This document shows, one piece after another, positions 20,236 through 28,719 of a stretch of 64,000 nt of DNA. The translations under genes were made by a program, and so were the position numbers. The notes beneath the pieces are model-generated. The model saw nothing but the letters and a program-made list of their open reading frames with translations. It was not told the DNA's origin and did no database searches. Origin of the DNA: Magnetovibrio sp. (GTDB lineage: Bacteria; Pseudomonadota; Alphaproteobacteria; Rhodospirillales; Casp-alpha2). Location: assembly GCA_002690705.1 (NCBI GenBank), contig NZFO01000006.1, positions 168,357 through 232,356 of the forward strand, given 5' to 3'. Numbering within the stretch: position 1 is the stretch's first letter; the number at the start of each line of letters is the position of its first letter.

Positions 20236-20557
20236 AATGTACAGAGGATTTCATATTTACGCCATTATGTCACTATATGTTGTGGTTACACACAGGGTTA
20301 TCCACAATATTTTTTTTAAATTACCACTGAATTAGGTTATCCCCACCGCAGCAATGATTGATTGCATTTTTTTTAAATGAAACCGGGTCTAATGAAGTTA
20401 TTTTTTATAAAGTATATCGATTTATCAAAGTTTGACTGTAAAATTTAGTTGAAAATTACTTCTTTGTATCAGACCATGAATGGGCTGTATTTGTATATAT
20501 GAATTTATCGGCCTCCGCGGCCAAATTAAATTAGTTAGTCTGAGGAAAATATTTTGG
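20236..20557. other. Divergent intergenic region between dnaE and the nitrile hydratase operon
   Basis: A 322-base AT-rich stretch between two divergent genes, so it must hold both promoters. It contains one perfect and one near-perfect DnaA box (annotated separately), a run of T residues at 20311-20318, and further A/T-rich sequence. The frame of the nitrile hydratase alpha gene is open back to 20480, but nothing there resembles the family. No RNA gene or other ORF was recognised. Confidence 0.5.
20298..20345. promoter_or_regulatory. DnaA-box pair upstream of dnaE
   Basis: TTATCCACA at 20298-20306 matches the DnaA box consensus exactly, and TTATCCCCA at 20337-20345 differs at one position. 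A third, weaker inverted match (TGTGGTTAC, two differences) lies at 20281-20289. The spacing between the two good boxes is 39 bases and an AT-rich tract lies between them. Placement just upstream of the replicative polymerase gene suggests a control site for dnaE; an origin is less likely because no dnaA, hemE or parAB is nearby. Confidence 0.35.
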
Positions 20558-21184
20558 ATGCCGCATGATGGAGACGATTTTGTGAAACCTCCACCTGACC
20601 CAGTACTTCGTGTCAAAGTGTTGGAGAGCCTATTAATAGAAAAAGGTCTAGTAGATCCAACCGCGATGGACGCGCTCATTGATCAATACGAGACCAAGGT
20701 TGGGCCAAGAAATGGCGCACGGGTTGTGGCAAAGGCTTGGGTCGACGGTTCATTCCTTGAAAAGATTAAAATAGATTGTTCTGCAGAAATATTTGATGTT
20801 TTCGGATTTCAAGGGAGGCAAGGTGAGCACATAATAGCTGTTGAAAATACTTCCAATGTCCACAACGTGGTCGTTTGTACTTTGTGTTCGTGTTATCCTT
20901 GGACCGTTCTGGGGTTGCCACCGGTATGGTATAAGTCAGCGCCCTATCGATCTCGCGTTGTAGAGGACCCAAGGGGCGTTTTAAGGGAATTTGGCACCGA
21001 AATACCTGAAGACAGAGAAATTCGGATCTGGGATTCGACATCAGAAATGCGTTATTTGGTGATTCCCGAACGTCCAATAGGCACAGATGGGTGGTCAGAA
21101 GAGCAGCTCAGTCAACTAGTCACCCGGGATTCAATGATCGGTGTCGGTCTAGTAAAAAACCCGGTAGATTTCGCAGTTTCATGA
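20558..21184 (+). CDS. nthA: Nitrile hydratase alpha subunit (cobalt-type)
   Basis: The catalytic subunit of nitrile hydratase, which adds water to nitriles to give amides. The start at 20558 (MPHDGDDF…) has GAGGA about 11 bases upstream and gives 208 residues, the usual size. The metal site C-T-L-C-S-C is at residues 107-112, followed by [15 protein letters not shown]; the threonine in this motif is typical of non-corrin cobalt enzymes, where iron enzymes have serine. Thiocyanate hydrolase gamma subunits share this motif, but the following beta and activator genes fit nitrile hydratase. The stop overlaps the beta start as ATGA. Confidence 0.93.
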   Translation: MPHDGDDFVKPPPDPVLRVKVLESLLIEKGLVDPTAMDALIDQYETKVGPRNGARVVAKAWVDGSFLEKIKIDCSAEIFDVFGFQGRQGEHIIAVENTSNVHNVVVCTLCSCYPWTVLGLPPVWYKSAPYRSRVVEDPRGVLREFGTEIPEDREIRIWDSTSEMRYLVIPERPIGTDGWSEEQLSQLVTRDSMIGVGLVKNPVDFAVS

Positions 21185-21840
21185 ACGGACCTCATGATCT
21201 TGGTGGCCAGCATTGTTTGGGACCGATTACTCCTCAGCATGAATATGAAGAACCCACGTTTCATCATGAATGGGAGCGCCGTGCGTTCGCACTCACATTA
21301 ACATGTGGGTTTTTAAAATGCTGGAATATCGATGAAGCACGTCATGCGCGAGAGCGGCAGCACCCAGTGCATTATCTTCGGAACACTTACTACGAAAACT
21401 GGTTAACAGGACTGGAGACATTATTAGTCGAAAAAGGTCTGATTACTTGTGAGGAGTTGGCTTCTGGGGAATCACTTGACAGAGTTAAGGGATACGATGT
21501 GCCGAACGGTGAAAAAGCCCTCGAATTGATTGCTAAGGGTGGTCCGTCAAATATGGATGAGAATTTTCCGCCTAATTTTACGGTTGGCGAAAGGGTCCGT
21601 GTTCTAAACAATCACGCGAATAGGCATACTCGGGTCCCCCGTTACACACGTGGAAAAATTGGCGTGATTGATCGATTACACGGTGTGCATATTTTTGCTG
21701 ACGAAAACGCAATTGGAATCAAGCGTGGTGCACATATTTATTCCATCAGGTTCGAGTCCCGAGAATTGTGGGGAAGTGGTGCCAAAAAGGGTAACCCAGT
21801 GTTTGTAGACCTTTGGGAACCGCACTTGGAGGGGGTATGA
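21181..21840 (+). CDS. nthB: Nitrile hydratase beta subunit
   Basis: Partner of the alpha subunit; it completes the active-site cavity and contributes arginines that hydrogen-bond to the oxidised metal-ligand cysteines. The 219 residues begin [16 protein letters not shown], the characteristic N terminus, and end with the SH3-like barrel containing [24 protein letters not shown] and VYSIRFE-like (IYSIRFE) motifs. The ATG overlaps the alpha stop codon and the TGA overlaps the next ATG, so all three genes are translationally coupled. The frame extends back to 21091 but that part lies inside alpha. Confidence 0.93.
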   Translation: MNGPHDLGGQHCLGPITPQHEYEEPTFHHEWERRAFALTLTCGFLKCWNIDEARHARERQHPVHYLRNTYYENWLTGLETLLVEKGLITCEELASGESLDRVKGYDVPNGEKALELIAKGGPSNMDENFPPNFTVGERVRVLNNHANRHTRVPRYTRGKIGVIDRLHGVHIFADENAIGIKRGAHIYSIRFESRELWGSGAKKGNPVFVDLWEPHLEGV

Positions 21841-22202
21841 AAAAAAACCTGCCTCTTCTTCGCTTGCAGCCCTATGATCAAGATGGTCCTGTATTTGGGG
21901 CGCCGTGGCACGCCGTTGCATTCGCCTTAGCTGTTCAACTTTCAGAGAATGGATTGTTTAGTTGGCCAGAATTTACACAAGTGATGTCGGAGGAAATTAA
22001 GAAGGCTCAAGACTCAGGGGATCTGGACTTAGGCGAAACATATTACGATCATTGGCTCTGCGCTTTGGAACGGATGGTGAAAGAGAGAGGTGTGACAGAT
22101 AGTCAAACTTTGATACAACGGAAAAAGGAATGGCGTCTGGCTTATTTACATACTACACACGACCATCATGTCCCATTTAAAAGTAGTCTTTTTGAGAGAT
22201 AA
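21837..22202 (+). CDS. Nitrile hydratase activator / accessory protein (small, P14K-like)
   Basis: A 121-residue protein, related in sequence character to the N-terminal half of the beta subunit (GAPWHAVAFALAVQLSENGLF, ETYYDHWLCALERMVKERG). Such small beta-like proteins serve in cobalt-type systems as metallochaperones that deliver a pre-loaded alpha subunit into the mature enzyme. The start at 21837 overlaps the beta stop as ATGA; the frame is open to 21813 but coupling favours 21837. The size separates it from the roughly 45 kDa activators of iron-type enzymes and agrees with the Co-type motif in alpha. It is convergent with lolD. Confidence 0.85.
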   Translation: MKKNLPLLRLQPYDQDGPVFGAPWHAVAFALAVQLSENGLFSWPEFTQVMSEEIKKAQDSGDLDLGETYYDHWLCALERMVKERGVTDSQTLIQRKKEWRLAYLHTTHDHHVPFKSSLFER

Positions 22203-22229
22203 AATTACATGAAATAGCCGCATTTTAAC

Positions 22230-22937
22230 CTACGTTTCAATGAGCTTTCCGGCTTCTATACGAACTGTTCGGTCCATGCGGGCAGCCATATTTGGGTTAT
22301 GGGTTGCGATCAGTGCAGCCATGCCTGCCCCCCTTACAAGCTGTAATAAAATGGCTAACACATCATCGGCTGTGCCGGGGTCTAGATTCCCTGTCGGTTC
22401 ATCTGCAATTAATAAGCTTGGCCCTGTCGCAATAGCTCGCCCGATTGCCACCCGCTGCTGCTCGCCGCCGGATAATCGGGCAGGTCGGTGTTTTGCGCGC
22501 GCAGATAAACCCATCCATTCTAATATTTGTTCAGCTCTGTAACTCGCCTCTTTTTTTTCGTAACCGACTATAATTTGCGGAATTACGATGTTTTCTAATG
22601 CAGAAAATTCGGCAAGCAAGTGGTGATATTGATATACAAATCCTAGATTATTACGACGTATCAGTGTCCGATCAGTATCTTTCAAATTTTGACATAGCTC
22701 GCCTGCAATCTGGATTTGGCCGCTATTTGGCTTATCTAAAAGGCCAGCAACATGTAACAAGGTAGATTTGCCGGAGCCAGATGGCCCTGTTAGAGCGATT
22801 ATTTCACCGGGTGAAATTTCAAGATTAACGCCGTTTAAAATTTCAAGCGCATGTTGCCCACGACCAAAATTATGCTGGATATTCGTGAGTTTGAGAACTG
22901 GATCATTCGTCTTTATTGATGTTTTACTGTTTTGCAT
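22230..22937 (-). CDS. lolD: Lipoprotein-releasing system ATPase LolD
   Basis: ATPase of the LolCDE-type transporter that extracts lipoproteins from the inner membrane for transfer to LolA. The 235 residues hold the Walker A motif GPSGSGKST, the Q-loop region YQYHHLLAEFSALEN, which is characteristic of LolD, the LSGGEQQRVAIGRA signature and Walker B LLIADEPTGNLD. It directly follows lolC with 18 bases between. Confidence 0.95.
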   Translation of the reverse strand: MQNSKTSIKTNDPVLKLTNIQHNFGRGQHALEILNGVNLEISPGEIIALTGPSGSGKSTLLHVAGLLDKPNSGQIQIAGELCQNLKDTDRTLIRRNNLGFVYQYHHLLAEFSALENIVIPQIIVGYEKKEASYRAEQILEWMGLSARAKHRPARLSGGEQQRVAIGRAIATGPSLLIADEPTGNLDPGTADDVLAILLQLVRGAGMAALIATHNPNMAARMDRTVRIEAGKLIET

Positions 22938-22955
22938 TATCTCTTTATAGCTCTC

Positions 22956-24200
22956 TCACTCATAGCGTAATGCCTCAGCTGGGTCAGTTTGAGCAGCTCG
23001 CCATGATGGATAAAGTGTTGCTGCAAAAGAGAGGCCTAATCCCATGATAACAACGGTGATTACCTCGCTTGGGTCTACCACGGCTGGTAGTTTTGACAAA
23101 AAGTAAATTTCAGCGGCGAAAAGCTCCGTACCTGTAAAACCCTGGATCCATTGACGAATAATTTCAATGTTTGTTGCAAATAATAGGCCTAGTCCAAATC
23201 CGGCAATGGTCCCGATAGTTCCTACACTTGCCCCGGCGAGGAAGAAGACACGCATAATCATGCCACGTGTAGCGCCCATAGTTCGGAGAATGGCGATATC
23301 TTTTCCTTTATCCTTAACCAGCATGATCATTGATGAGATGATGTTAAAAGCTGCAACGATGATTATTAAGGTTAGGATAAGGAACATTACGTTCCGCTCA
23401 ACCTCGATAGCATTAAAAAAATTTGCGTTGGCATGTTGCCAGTCGTGAACTTTGACCTTACTTCCCATGTCGATCCTAATATTTTCACCTAAGGCGGGAG
23501 CGGCGTCGGGGTTAGAACCAAAAACCTCTAAATTAGTCACCGCGCCTCTCAGTTTGAAGTACACTTGCGCGGCGTTAAGAGGCATAAAAACAAAACTGGA
23601 GTCATATTCGAACATGCCAATGTTAAATGTGGCAGAAATCTGATAAGCTTTTAGTATTGGCATTGTGCCAAAGGCGGTGACTGAGCCCTTTGGCGATATT
23701 AATGTAATTTTATCTCCCACGTTTACGCCAAGTTTATCGGCCATTCGTTGTCCGATAATAACCTTATTTGTACCATTAAAATCCCTTAAGTTACCGGATA
23801 CAATATTGGATGCCAAAATATCGCGTTTTAAGAGGTCGGTGGGTCTTATGCCCCTAATAATAGCGCCTTGCGATGCTCCTCTAGACGTAACCATTACTTG
23901 ACCTTCAATCATAGGAGTTACGTTAATCACTCCATCTAACCTTTTAAGCTGTGCAGCGAGCTTATCATATGCAGTTAGTTGACCTTGATTGGCATATACA
24001 CTTATGTGGCCGTTTAGGCCGAGTATGCGCGTAAGTAATTCTTCACGAAAACCATTCATAACCGCCATTACAATGATCAAAGTGGCGACGCCTAGCGCAA
24101 TACCTAATAAAGAGAACCACGCTATCACAGAAATAAAACCTTCTTGACGTCGAGTGCGTAAATAACGGAAAGCGATCATCCATTCAAAGCTACTGAACAC
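22956..24200 (-). CDS. lolC: Lipoprotein-releasing system permease LolC/LolE
   Basis: Membrane subunit of the lipoprotein release transporter. The 414-residue protein has one N-terminal membrane helix (SVIAWFSLLGIALGVATLIIVMAV), a large periplasmic MacB-type domain, and three C-terminal helices in the FtsX-like domain, preceded by the LTLIIIVAAFNIISSMIMLVK and KGKDIAILRTMGATRG signatures (the latter being the coupling helix). The GTG at 24200 has GGGG seven bases upstream. There is a single LolC/E gene here, as in other alphaproteobacteria, so the transporter probably uses it as a homodimer. Confidence 0.94.
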   Translation of the reverse strand: MFSSFEWMIAFRYLRTRRQEGFISVIAWFSLLGIALGVATLIIVMAVMNGFREELLTRILGLNGHISVYANQGQLTAYDKLAAQLKRLDGVINVTPMIEGQVMVTSRGASQGAIIRGIRPTDLLKRDILASNIVSGNLRDFNGTNKVIIGQRMADKLGVNVGDKITLISPKGSVTAFGTMPILKAYQISATFNIGMFEYDSSFVFMPLNAAQVYFKLRGAVTNLEVFGSNPDAAPALGENIRIDMGSKVKVHDWQHANANFFNAIEVERNVMFLILTLIIIVAAFNIISSMIMLVKDKGKDIAILRTMGATRGMIMRVFFLAGASVGTIGTIAGFGLGLLFATNIEIIRQWIQGFTGTELFAAEIYFLSKLPAVVDPSEVITVVIMGLGLSFAATLYPSWRAAQTDPAEALRYE

Positions 24201-24212
24201 GGATGCCCCATT

Positions 24213-25526
24213 TCATGTCGTTAGACGCGCCATCGCGCTCTCTAAACTGATGTCCTCTATTTCACCTGTGCGGCGATTTTTTAACTCTACATTTCCATGT
24301 TTGAGATTACGCGGTCCAACGATTAGCTGCCATGGTAAGCCAATTAAATCCATATCGGCAAATTTTGAGCCAACCCGTAGGTTTCGGTCGTCATAGAGTG
24401 TGTCGGTTCCTGCTCTGACTAGATTACCGTAAGTCTTATCACAAACATGTTGGCAATTATGATCCTCCACCTTTAAGTTAATTAGACCAACATGGAACGG
24501 AGCAACCTCTTTGGGCCAAATAATACCATTCTCATCGTGAGAAGCTTCTATGATTGCACCTGCTAATCTTGACACACCTATTCCATAAGATCCCATCTCA
24601 ACTGTAATTTCTTCACCGTTTGGCCCAGACACCGTGGCCCCCAGTTTGTCAGAATATTTGGTTCCAAAATAAAAAATATGTCCAACTTCAATTCCGCGAG
24701 CTATTCTTAAGTCATCTCCTAAATCTTTTTCTACTGCTTTATCACGTTTTTCGTCACTCGCTGCGTATTCTGCAGTGCATCGATCGACCTCAGATTGCAA
24801 ATCATCCACATAGTTGATGTTTTGACCAGAGAGATCCATCTCTAGGTAGTTTTTGTGGCACGCGATCTCGCTCTCGCCTGTATCGGCCAGGATGAGAAAC
24901 TCATGGCTCATGTCCCCCCCAATGGGGCCAGTATCGGCGGCCATGGGAATAGCAGTTAATCCGAGCTTCGCATATGTTTTAAGATATGAAACAAAAAACT
25001 TATTGTAAGATTTACGCGCAGATTGTGCGTTCAAATCAAAAGAATAAGCATCTTTCATCAGAAACTCTCGTCCACGCATAACACCAAATCTTGGCCTGAT
25101 TTCATCACGGAATTTCCATTGGATATGATAAAACATCTGAGGTAAATCGCGATAGGAACGAATAGAATTAGCAAAAATCTCTGTGATTTGTTCCTCGTTT
25201 GTTGGGCCGTAGAGCATTTCACGGCCATGCCGATCGGTGATACGTAACATTTCGGGGCCATAATCGTCGTAGCGATCACTTTGACGCCAAAGTTCAGCTG
25301 GTTGGATGGTTGGCATCAAGACCTCTTGGCACTCCATTGCGTTCTGTTCTTCACGGACAATTTGCTCAATTTTTTTCAACACCCTCAGACCTATGGGTAA
25401 CCAAGAGTAGATTCCGGCACTAGACTGGCGTATCATCCCTGAACGTAACATGAGTCTATGCGAAACAATTTGGGCTTCAGTTGGGTTTTCTTTTAGCGTC
25501 GGCAGGAAGTAGCGGCTCAAACGCAT
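24213..25526 (-). CDS. proS: Prolyl-tRNA synthetase (short alphaproteobacterial type)
   Basis: Class II synthetase charging tRNA-Pro. At 437 residues it is the short bacterial form lacking the large editing insertion domain found in E. coli ProRS. Motif 1 ([23 protein letters not shown]), motif 2 ([26 protein letters not shown]) and motif 3 ([16 protein letters not shown]) are intact, followed by the anticodon-binding domain. GGAG lies about eight bases before the ATG. The proS-lolC-lolD-dnaE order is a common alphaproteobacterial arrangement. Confidence 0.96.
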   Translation of the reverse strand: MRLSRYFLPTLKENPTEAQIVSHRLMLRSGMIRQSSAGIYSWLPIGLRVLKKIEQIVREEQNAMECQEVLMPTIQPAELWRQSDRYDDYGPEMLRITDRHGREMLYGPTNEEQITEIFANSIRSYRDLPQMFYHIQWKFRDEIRPRFGVMRGREFLMKDAYSFDLNAQSARKSYNKFFVSYLKTYAKLGLTAIPMAADTGPIGGDMSHEFLILADTGESEIACHKNYLEMDLSGQNINYVDDLQSEVDRCTAEYAASDEKRDKAVEKDLGDDLRIARGIEVGHIFYFGTKYSDKLGATVSGPNGEEITVEMGSYGIGVSRLAGAIIEASHDENGIIWPKEVAPFHVGLINLKVEDHNCQHVCDKTYGNLVRAGTDTLYDDRNLRVGSKFADMDLIGLPWQLIVGPRNLKHGNVELKNRRTGEIEDISLESAMARLTT

Positions 25527-25549
25527 ACGTATCTCCGTCCGTCAATAGA

Positions 25550-25555
25550 ATTATA
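25550..25555 (-). promoter_or_regulatory. Possible -10 element of proS
   Basis: On the minus strand the sequence reads TATAAT, 24 bases upstream of the proS start codon, leaving a short leader with the GGAG ribosome binding site. No convincing -35 element was found at 16-18 bases spacing, so confidence is low. Confidence 0.3.
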
Positions 25556-25931
25556 TAAAGTAGAGCGATGTGGGTACTGAGTTGGTTACAGCACTTTTCG
25601 CTCGTCGAAATTTTGCTTGTGAGATCAATGACTGATATTAAGCCCTAAATCAATGCACAACCACCTTTGGTTTTGTTAAAAGTATGGCTGAAACAAATTT
25701 AATACCAACTAACAACCATAAAAAATAGATTTAAGAAACCCCAGATGGCCTAAATCCTCATAAAACCATATGTACTGCGTCTGGTACTAAAAACTTGTCT
25801 TGTACAACCCAGCATATAGATCGTTTTGAACAGTGAAAATCTTCAAAATTTAAGGACTTAAGTAAAAATCAATCATCAATAACTGCCGATTAAATTGTTA
25901 TCAAAACCCAAACACAACAAAATTTCTCAGG

Positions 25932-26009
25932 TTAATCCGCATCACGGCTTGAGTTTATTTCAAGTGGGTGGCAGGTCAGCGTTTTTTTAATGGTAAAAGT
26001 TAAATTCAT
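25932..26009 (-). CDS. Micro-ORF, 25-residue peptide of unknown function
   Basis: A short frame starting MNLTFTIKK and ending NSSRDAD, preceded by GAGGT about seven bases before the ATG, a good ribosome binding site. It contains one cysteine followed by His-Pro (TCHPLE). It is 29 bases downstream of a second micro-ORF on the same strand, so they could share a transcript starting in the region divergent from the purine permease. No family is recognised. Chance occurrence of a frame this short is quite possible. Confidence 0.3.
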   Translation of the reverse strand: MNLTFTIKKTLTCHPLEINSSRDAD

Positions 26010-26038
26010 AAGTTACCTCGATCATGGAAGTAAAATTT

Positions 26039-26125
26039 TCAATATAATTGGTGAATCTGAGCAAACATGATCAAAGGTAAGGCAATCAGGAAGGTTAAAT
26101 ATGCAATCGTAATGGCGACTTTCAT
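26039..26125 (-). CDS. Micro-ORF, 28-residue single-pass membrane peptide
   Basis: The frame begins MKVAITIAY and ends AQIHQLY, with about 18 consecutive hydrophobic residues (LTFLIALPLIMFA), the profile of a small single-pass inner-membrane protein. The ATG at 26125 has no strong ribosome binding site. It is divergent from the AzgA-type permease, about 100 bases away. Small membrane proteins of this size often modulate a transporter or oxidase, but nothing here identifies a partner. Confidence 0.35.
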   Translation of the reverse strand: MKVAITIAYLTFLIALPLIMFAQIHQLY

Positions 26126-26224
26126 GTGTTTACATCCACTTCTGTGGTGAGGCAATTCAACTAGTAAGCTAAACTGACCTATTAAAAAATTGATTAATAT
26201 TTAACGGTATTTAAGGAAATTATA

Positions 26225-27514
26225 ATGGTCGAGAATTTTTTTAAGTTGCGGGAACACAACACCGATATCAGAACAGAATTCCTCGCCGGAATAACTACCT
26301 TTTTGACAATGGCATACATTATTTTTGTTAACCCCTCGATTTTGGCCGAAAGCGGGATGGACCGGAATGCAGTTTTTGTCGCTACGTGTTTGGCAGCTGC
26401 TATTGGCTCAGCAATAATGGGAATTTATGCTAATTACCCTTTTGCTCTCGCACCGGGGATGGGATTGAACGCTTATTTTACACACGGGGTTGTGCTCGGT
26501 ATGGGTTATACTTGGCAGGTAGCATTGGGTGCAGTATTTTTATCTGGCTGCATTTTCATTATTTTAAGTATACTTCCGGTCAGGGAATGGATAGTGAACG
26601 CAATCCCTCGTTCTCTTAAGATTGCTATATCTGCTGGTATCGGTTTGTTTCTTGGGGTTCTTTCCCTAAAAAATGCTGGAATTATTGTTGATCATCCGGC
26701 TACATTGGTTGGTATTGGCGATTTGAAGCGACCAGAGCCTCTCTTGGCTATTTTTGGGTTTTTCGCAATAGCTATTTTGTCAGCCCGCCGTATCTCCGGT
26801 GCCATCATTCTCTCTGTTTTGGGCGTTACTATAATTGGCGTTATCACAGGTGTTTCCAGTATTTCAGGTGTATTTTCCGCACCGCCATCTCTAACTCCAA
26901 CATTTATGCAAATGGACGTCATAGGTGCCATTAACTTGGGCTTAGTAACAATTGTTTTTACATTTCTTTTTGTCGACTTGTTTGATACGTCAGGTACTTT
27001 AGTGGGTCTTGCACACCGTGCGGGTATGTTGGATGAAAATAGTAAAGTACCGCGCCTCCGTAAAGCACTGATGGCAGATGGCACTGCAACTTTTGCGGGT
27101 GCTATGCTTGGTACGTCCACAACGACAAGTTATATTGAGAGCGCTGCTGGAATCAATGTGGGAGGTCGAACAGGTTTAACAGCCTGTGTAGTTTCACTTT
27201 TGTTTTTACTTTGTTTGTTCTTGGCCCCTTTAGCTGGATCTATTCCTGCTTATGCCACAGCACCTGCATTATTGTTTATCTCTTGTTTGATGGTTCGGGG
27301 GCTATCTGAGATCGATTGGGATGATATAACGGATGTGGCACCTGCTGTCATAGCCGCTATATCCATGCCTTTAACTTTCTCGATCGCGACCGGAATTGGC
27401 TTTGGGTTTGTAGCCTATGCTGTGATTAAAACGTTGGCCGGGCGTTCAGATGAAGCGGGTGTGGCGGTATGGGTGCTAGCCGCATTATTTATCCTTAAAT
27501 TCGCAATGTTTTAA
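26225..27514 (+). CDS. Purine (adenine/guanine/hypoxanthine) permease, AzgA-type NCS2 transporter
   Basis: An inner-membrane proton symporter for purine bases. The 429-residue, roughly 12-14-helix protein starts with FFKLREHNTDIRTEFLAGIT followed by TFLTMAYIIFVNPSIL, the AzgA-subfamily N terminus, and has YPFALAPGMGLNAYFT and GTSTTTSYIESAAGINVGGRTGLTA (in two substrate-site blocks). VFTFLFVDLFDTSGTLVGLAHRAG is also typical. AAGGAA precedes the ATG. It stands alone between proS and the DUF1467-rnj genes, which are more commonly adjacent, so it looks inserted. With the ureide genes at 57-64 kb it suggests purine use. Confidence 0.92.
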   Translation: MVENFFKLREHNTDIRTEFLAGITTFLTMAYIIFVNPSILAESGMDRNAVFVATCLAAAIGSAIMGIYANYPFALAPGMGLNAYFTHGVVLGMGYTWQVALGAVFLSGCIFIILSILPVREWIVNAIPRSLKIAISAGIGLFLGVLSLKNAGIIVDHPATLVGIGDLKRPEPLLAIFGFFAIAILSARRISGAIILSVLGVTIIGVITGVSSISGVFSAPPSLTPTFMQMDVIGAINLGLVTIVFTFLFVDLFDTSGTLVGLAHRAGMLDENSKVPRLRKALMADGTATFAGAMLGTSTTTSYIESAAGINVGGRTGLTACVVSLLFLLCLFLAPLAGSIPAYATAPALLFISCLMVRGLSEIDWDDITDVAPAVIAAISMPLTFSIATGIGFGFVAYAVIKTLAGRSDEAGVAVWVLAALFILKFAMF

Positions 27515-27604
27515 GGGACCTGAGAATGTTGCTGGATCCAGTTTCTGCTGAGTAGGTTTTGTCTCTTTAAGTATTTTATACACGGGGTATTTTGTGCGGT
27601 GGGC

Positions 27605-28050
27605 TTAGGCTAAATAGTCAATATCCACCCGAGATTCACTTCTGATCTCACCCGCTGTATATGCCAAATTTTTCTTAAAAATTTTTACCAATTCGGTCAT
27701 CGATTTATCCGACAAAGTTCCTCTTATTTTGACGTATAATTTGGCTACTTCTTAAATTTTCATTATTGCGTCAATTTTCGAAACATTCCATATAATAACT
27801 TTATTGTTAAGCAGTCGGCCCAAGTTATCACAATTAATCTTTGCAACTTTATCGACATAAAGCTCTGCGAAGGCGGCTCGCAAGGAGGGACGCTTTTTCA
27901 ATAGTAAAACCTAAGATACACCGAACTGCACATTTTCAGAGGCAAGTCGTTTAAAAAATACAACCTCAATCGTAGATGAAAAAGTATGCTGCGTATGATG
28001 ATATCACTCATGCAAGCCATCACCGGACCCACTCTTGCAATAAGTCACTA
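27605..28050 (-). pseudogene. Decayed protein gene with three in-frame stops, family unknown
   Basis: On the minus strand a single reading frame stays protein-like for about 150 codons but is broken by TGA (28004-28006), TAG (27911-27913) and TAA (27752-27754), ending at TAA 27605-27607. The segments read as ordinary protein: HTFSSTIEVVFFKRLASE, then RAAFAELYVDKVAKIN and LLNNKVIIWNVSKIDAIM, then LYVKIRGTLSDKSMTELVKI and LAYTAGEIRSESRVDIDYLA. The frame is conserved across all three stops, which argues for recent inactivation by point mutation rather than chance. The 5' part runs into the end of the DUF1467 gene. I do not recognise the family. Confidence 0.5.
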
Positions 28051-28055
28051 CATAG

Positions 28056-28304
28056 CTATCCGGGCGTGGACCGAAAGTTAATAATACCAGACTCATGAAT
28101 CCAATAGAAAATTGCAAAAAAAATACCGGCTATTACTGTTGCTGCGATAAACTTATAGATGATCATGGGTTTCTGTGGTGCGCCCGGATCCTCTCCGGAT
28201 ATTAAGTCCGTCGGGTTCACCCGATGTACGCCGAATGGCAAGACCATTAATAATGTAATCCACCAAAAGACGACATAAACTGCTAATGCTATAGTTATAG
28301 ACAT
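28056..28304 (-). CDS. DUF1467 family small membrane protein
   Basis: An 82-residue protein with two membrane helices (ALAVYVVFWWITLLMVLPFGV and a second near residues 50-70) and the family motif PFGVHRVNPTDLISGEDPGAPQKP, matching the DUF1467 pattern found next to the methylmalonyl-CoA epimerase gene in alphaproteobacteria. Function is unknown. It follows mce by ten bases and ends the long nuo-birA-rnj transcription unit. Confidence 0.87.
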   Translation of the reverse strand: MSITIALAVYVVFWWITLLMVLPFGVHRVNPTDLISGEDPGAPQKPMIIYKFIAATVIAGIFFAIFYWIHESGIINFRSTPG

Positions 28305-28314
28305 ATTGGGCGTT

Positions 28315-28719
28315 TCAGGCTTGCTCTAATTCAACGAGTGTGCCGCTAAAATTTTTTGGATGCAGAAACAGAACTGGTTTACCGTGCGCACCAAGTTTTG
28401 GCTCTCCATCTCCTATGATGCGTGCACCCTCTTTCTTGAGTTTATCACGGGCGGATAGAATATCGTCAACTTCAAAGCACACATGGTGCATACCGCCTGA
28501 CGGGTTTTTGTCCAGAAAAGCTTGAATCGGGGACTCGTCGCCAAACGGCTCTAACAACTCGATCTTTGTATTTGGTAAATCTACAAAGACGATACGCACA
28601 CCATGCTCTGGCTCATCGCGGGGGCTAGAAACAATCGCTCCAAGAGTGTTTTTATAACTGGCGGATGCCATCTTCAAATCAGGAACAGCAATAGCGACAT
28701 GGTTAAGTCGACCGATCAT
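28315..28719 (-). CDS. mce: Methylmalonyl-CoA epimerase
   Basis: It interconverts the two epimers of methylmalonyl-CoA in the propionyl-CoA pathway. The 134-residue vicinal-oxygen-chelate protein begins MIGRLNHVAIAVPDL, with the metal-binding histidine, and has GGMHHVCFEVDD and FLHPKNFSGTLVELEQ carrying further ligands. The rnj stop and the mce ATG are directly adjacent, and the GGAG ribosome binding site lies inside the rnj 3' end. Presence suggests the cell handles propionyl-CoA through methylmalonyl-CoA. Confidence 0.94.
   Translation of the reverse strand: MIGRLNHVAIAVPDLKMASASYKNTLGAIVSSPRDEPEHGVRIVFVDLPNTKIELLEPFGDESPIQAFLDKNPSGGMHHVCFEVDDILSARDKLKKEGARIIGDGEPKLGAHGKPVLFLHPKNFSGTLVELEQA

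Larger units (their letters stand above)
25527..26224. other. Gene-poor AT-rich gap between proS and the purine permease
   Basis: Almost 700 bases between divergent genes. Near proS it contains a TATAAT on the minus strand (25550-25555), and near the permease two short minus-strand reading frames with plausible starts (annotated separately). The middle, about 25560-25930, is A/T rich with no reading frame or strong inverted repeat that I could support. Confidence 0.5.

Noticed and set aside
20281..20345. Chromosomal replication origin
   Set aside because: Two good DnaA boxes are too few and no dnaA, hemE, parA/B or gidA gene is in the area.
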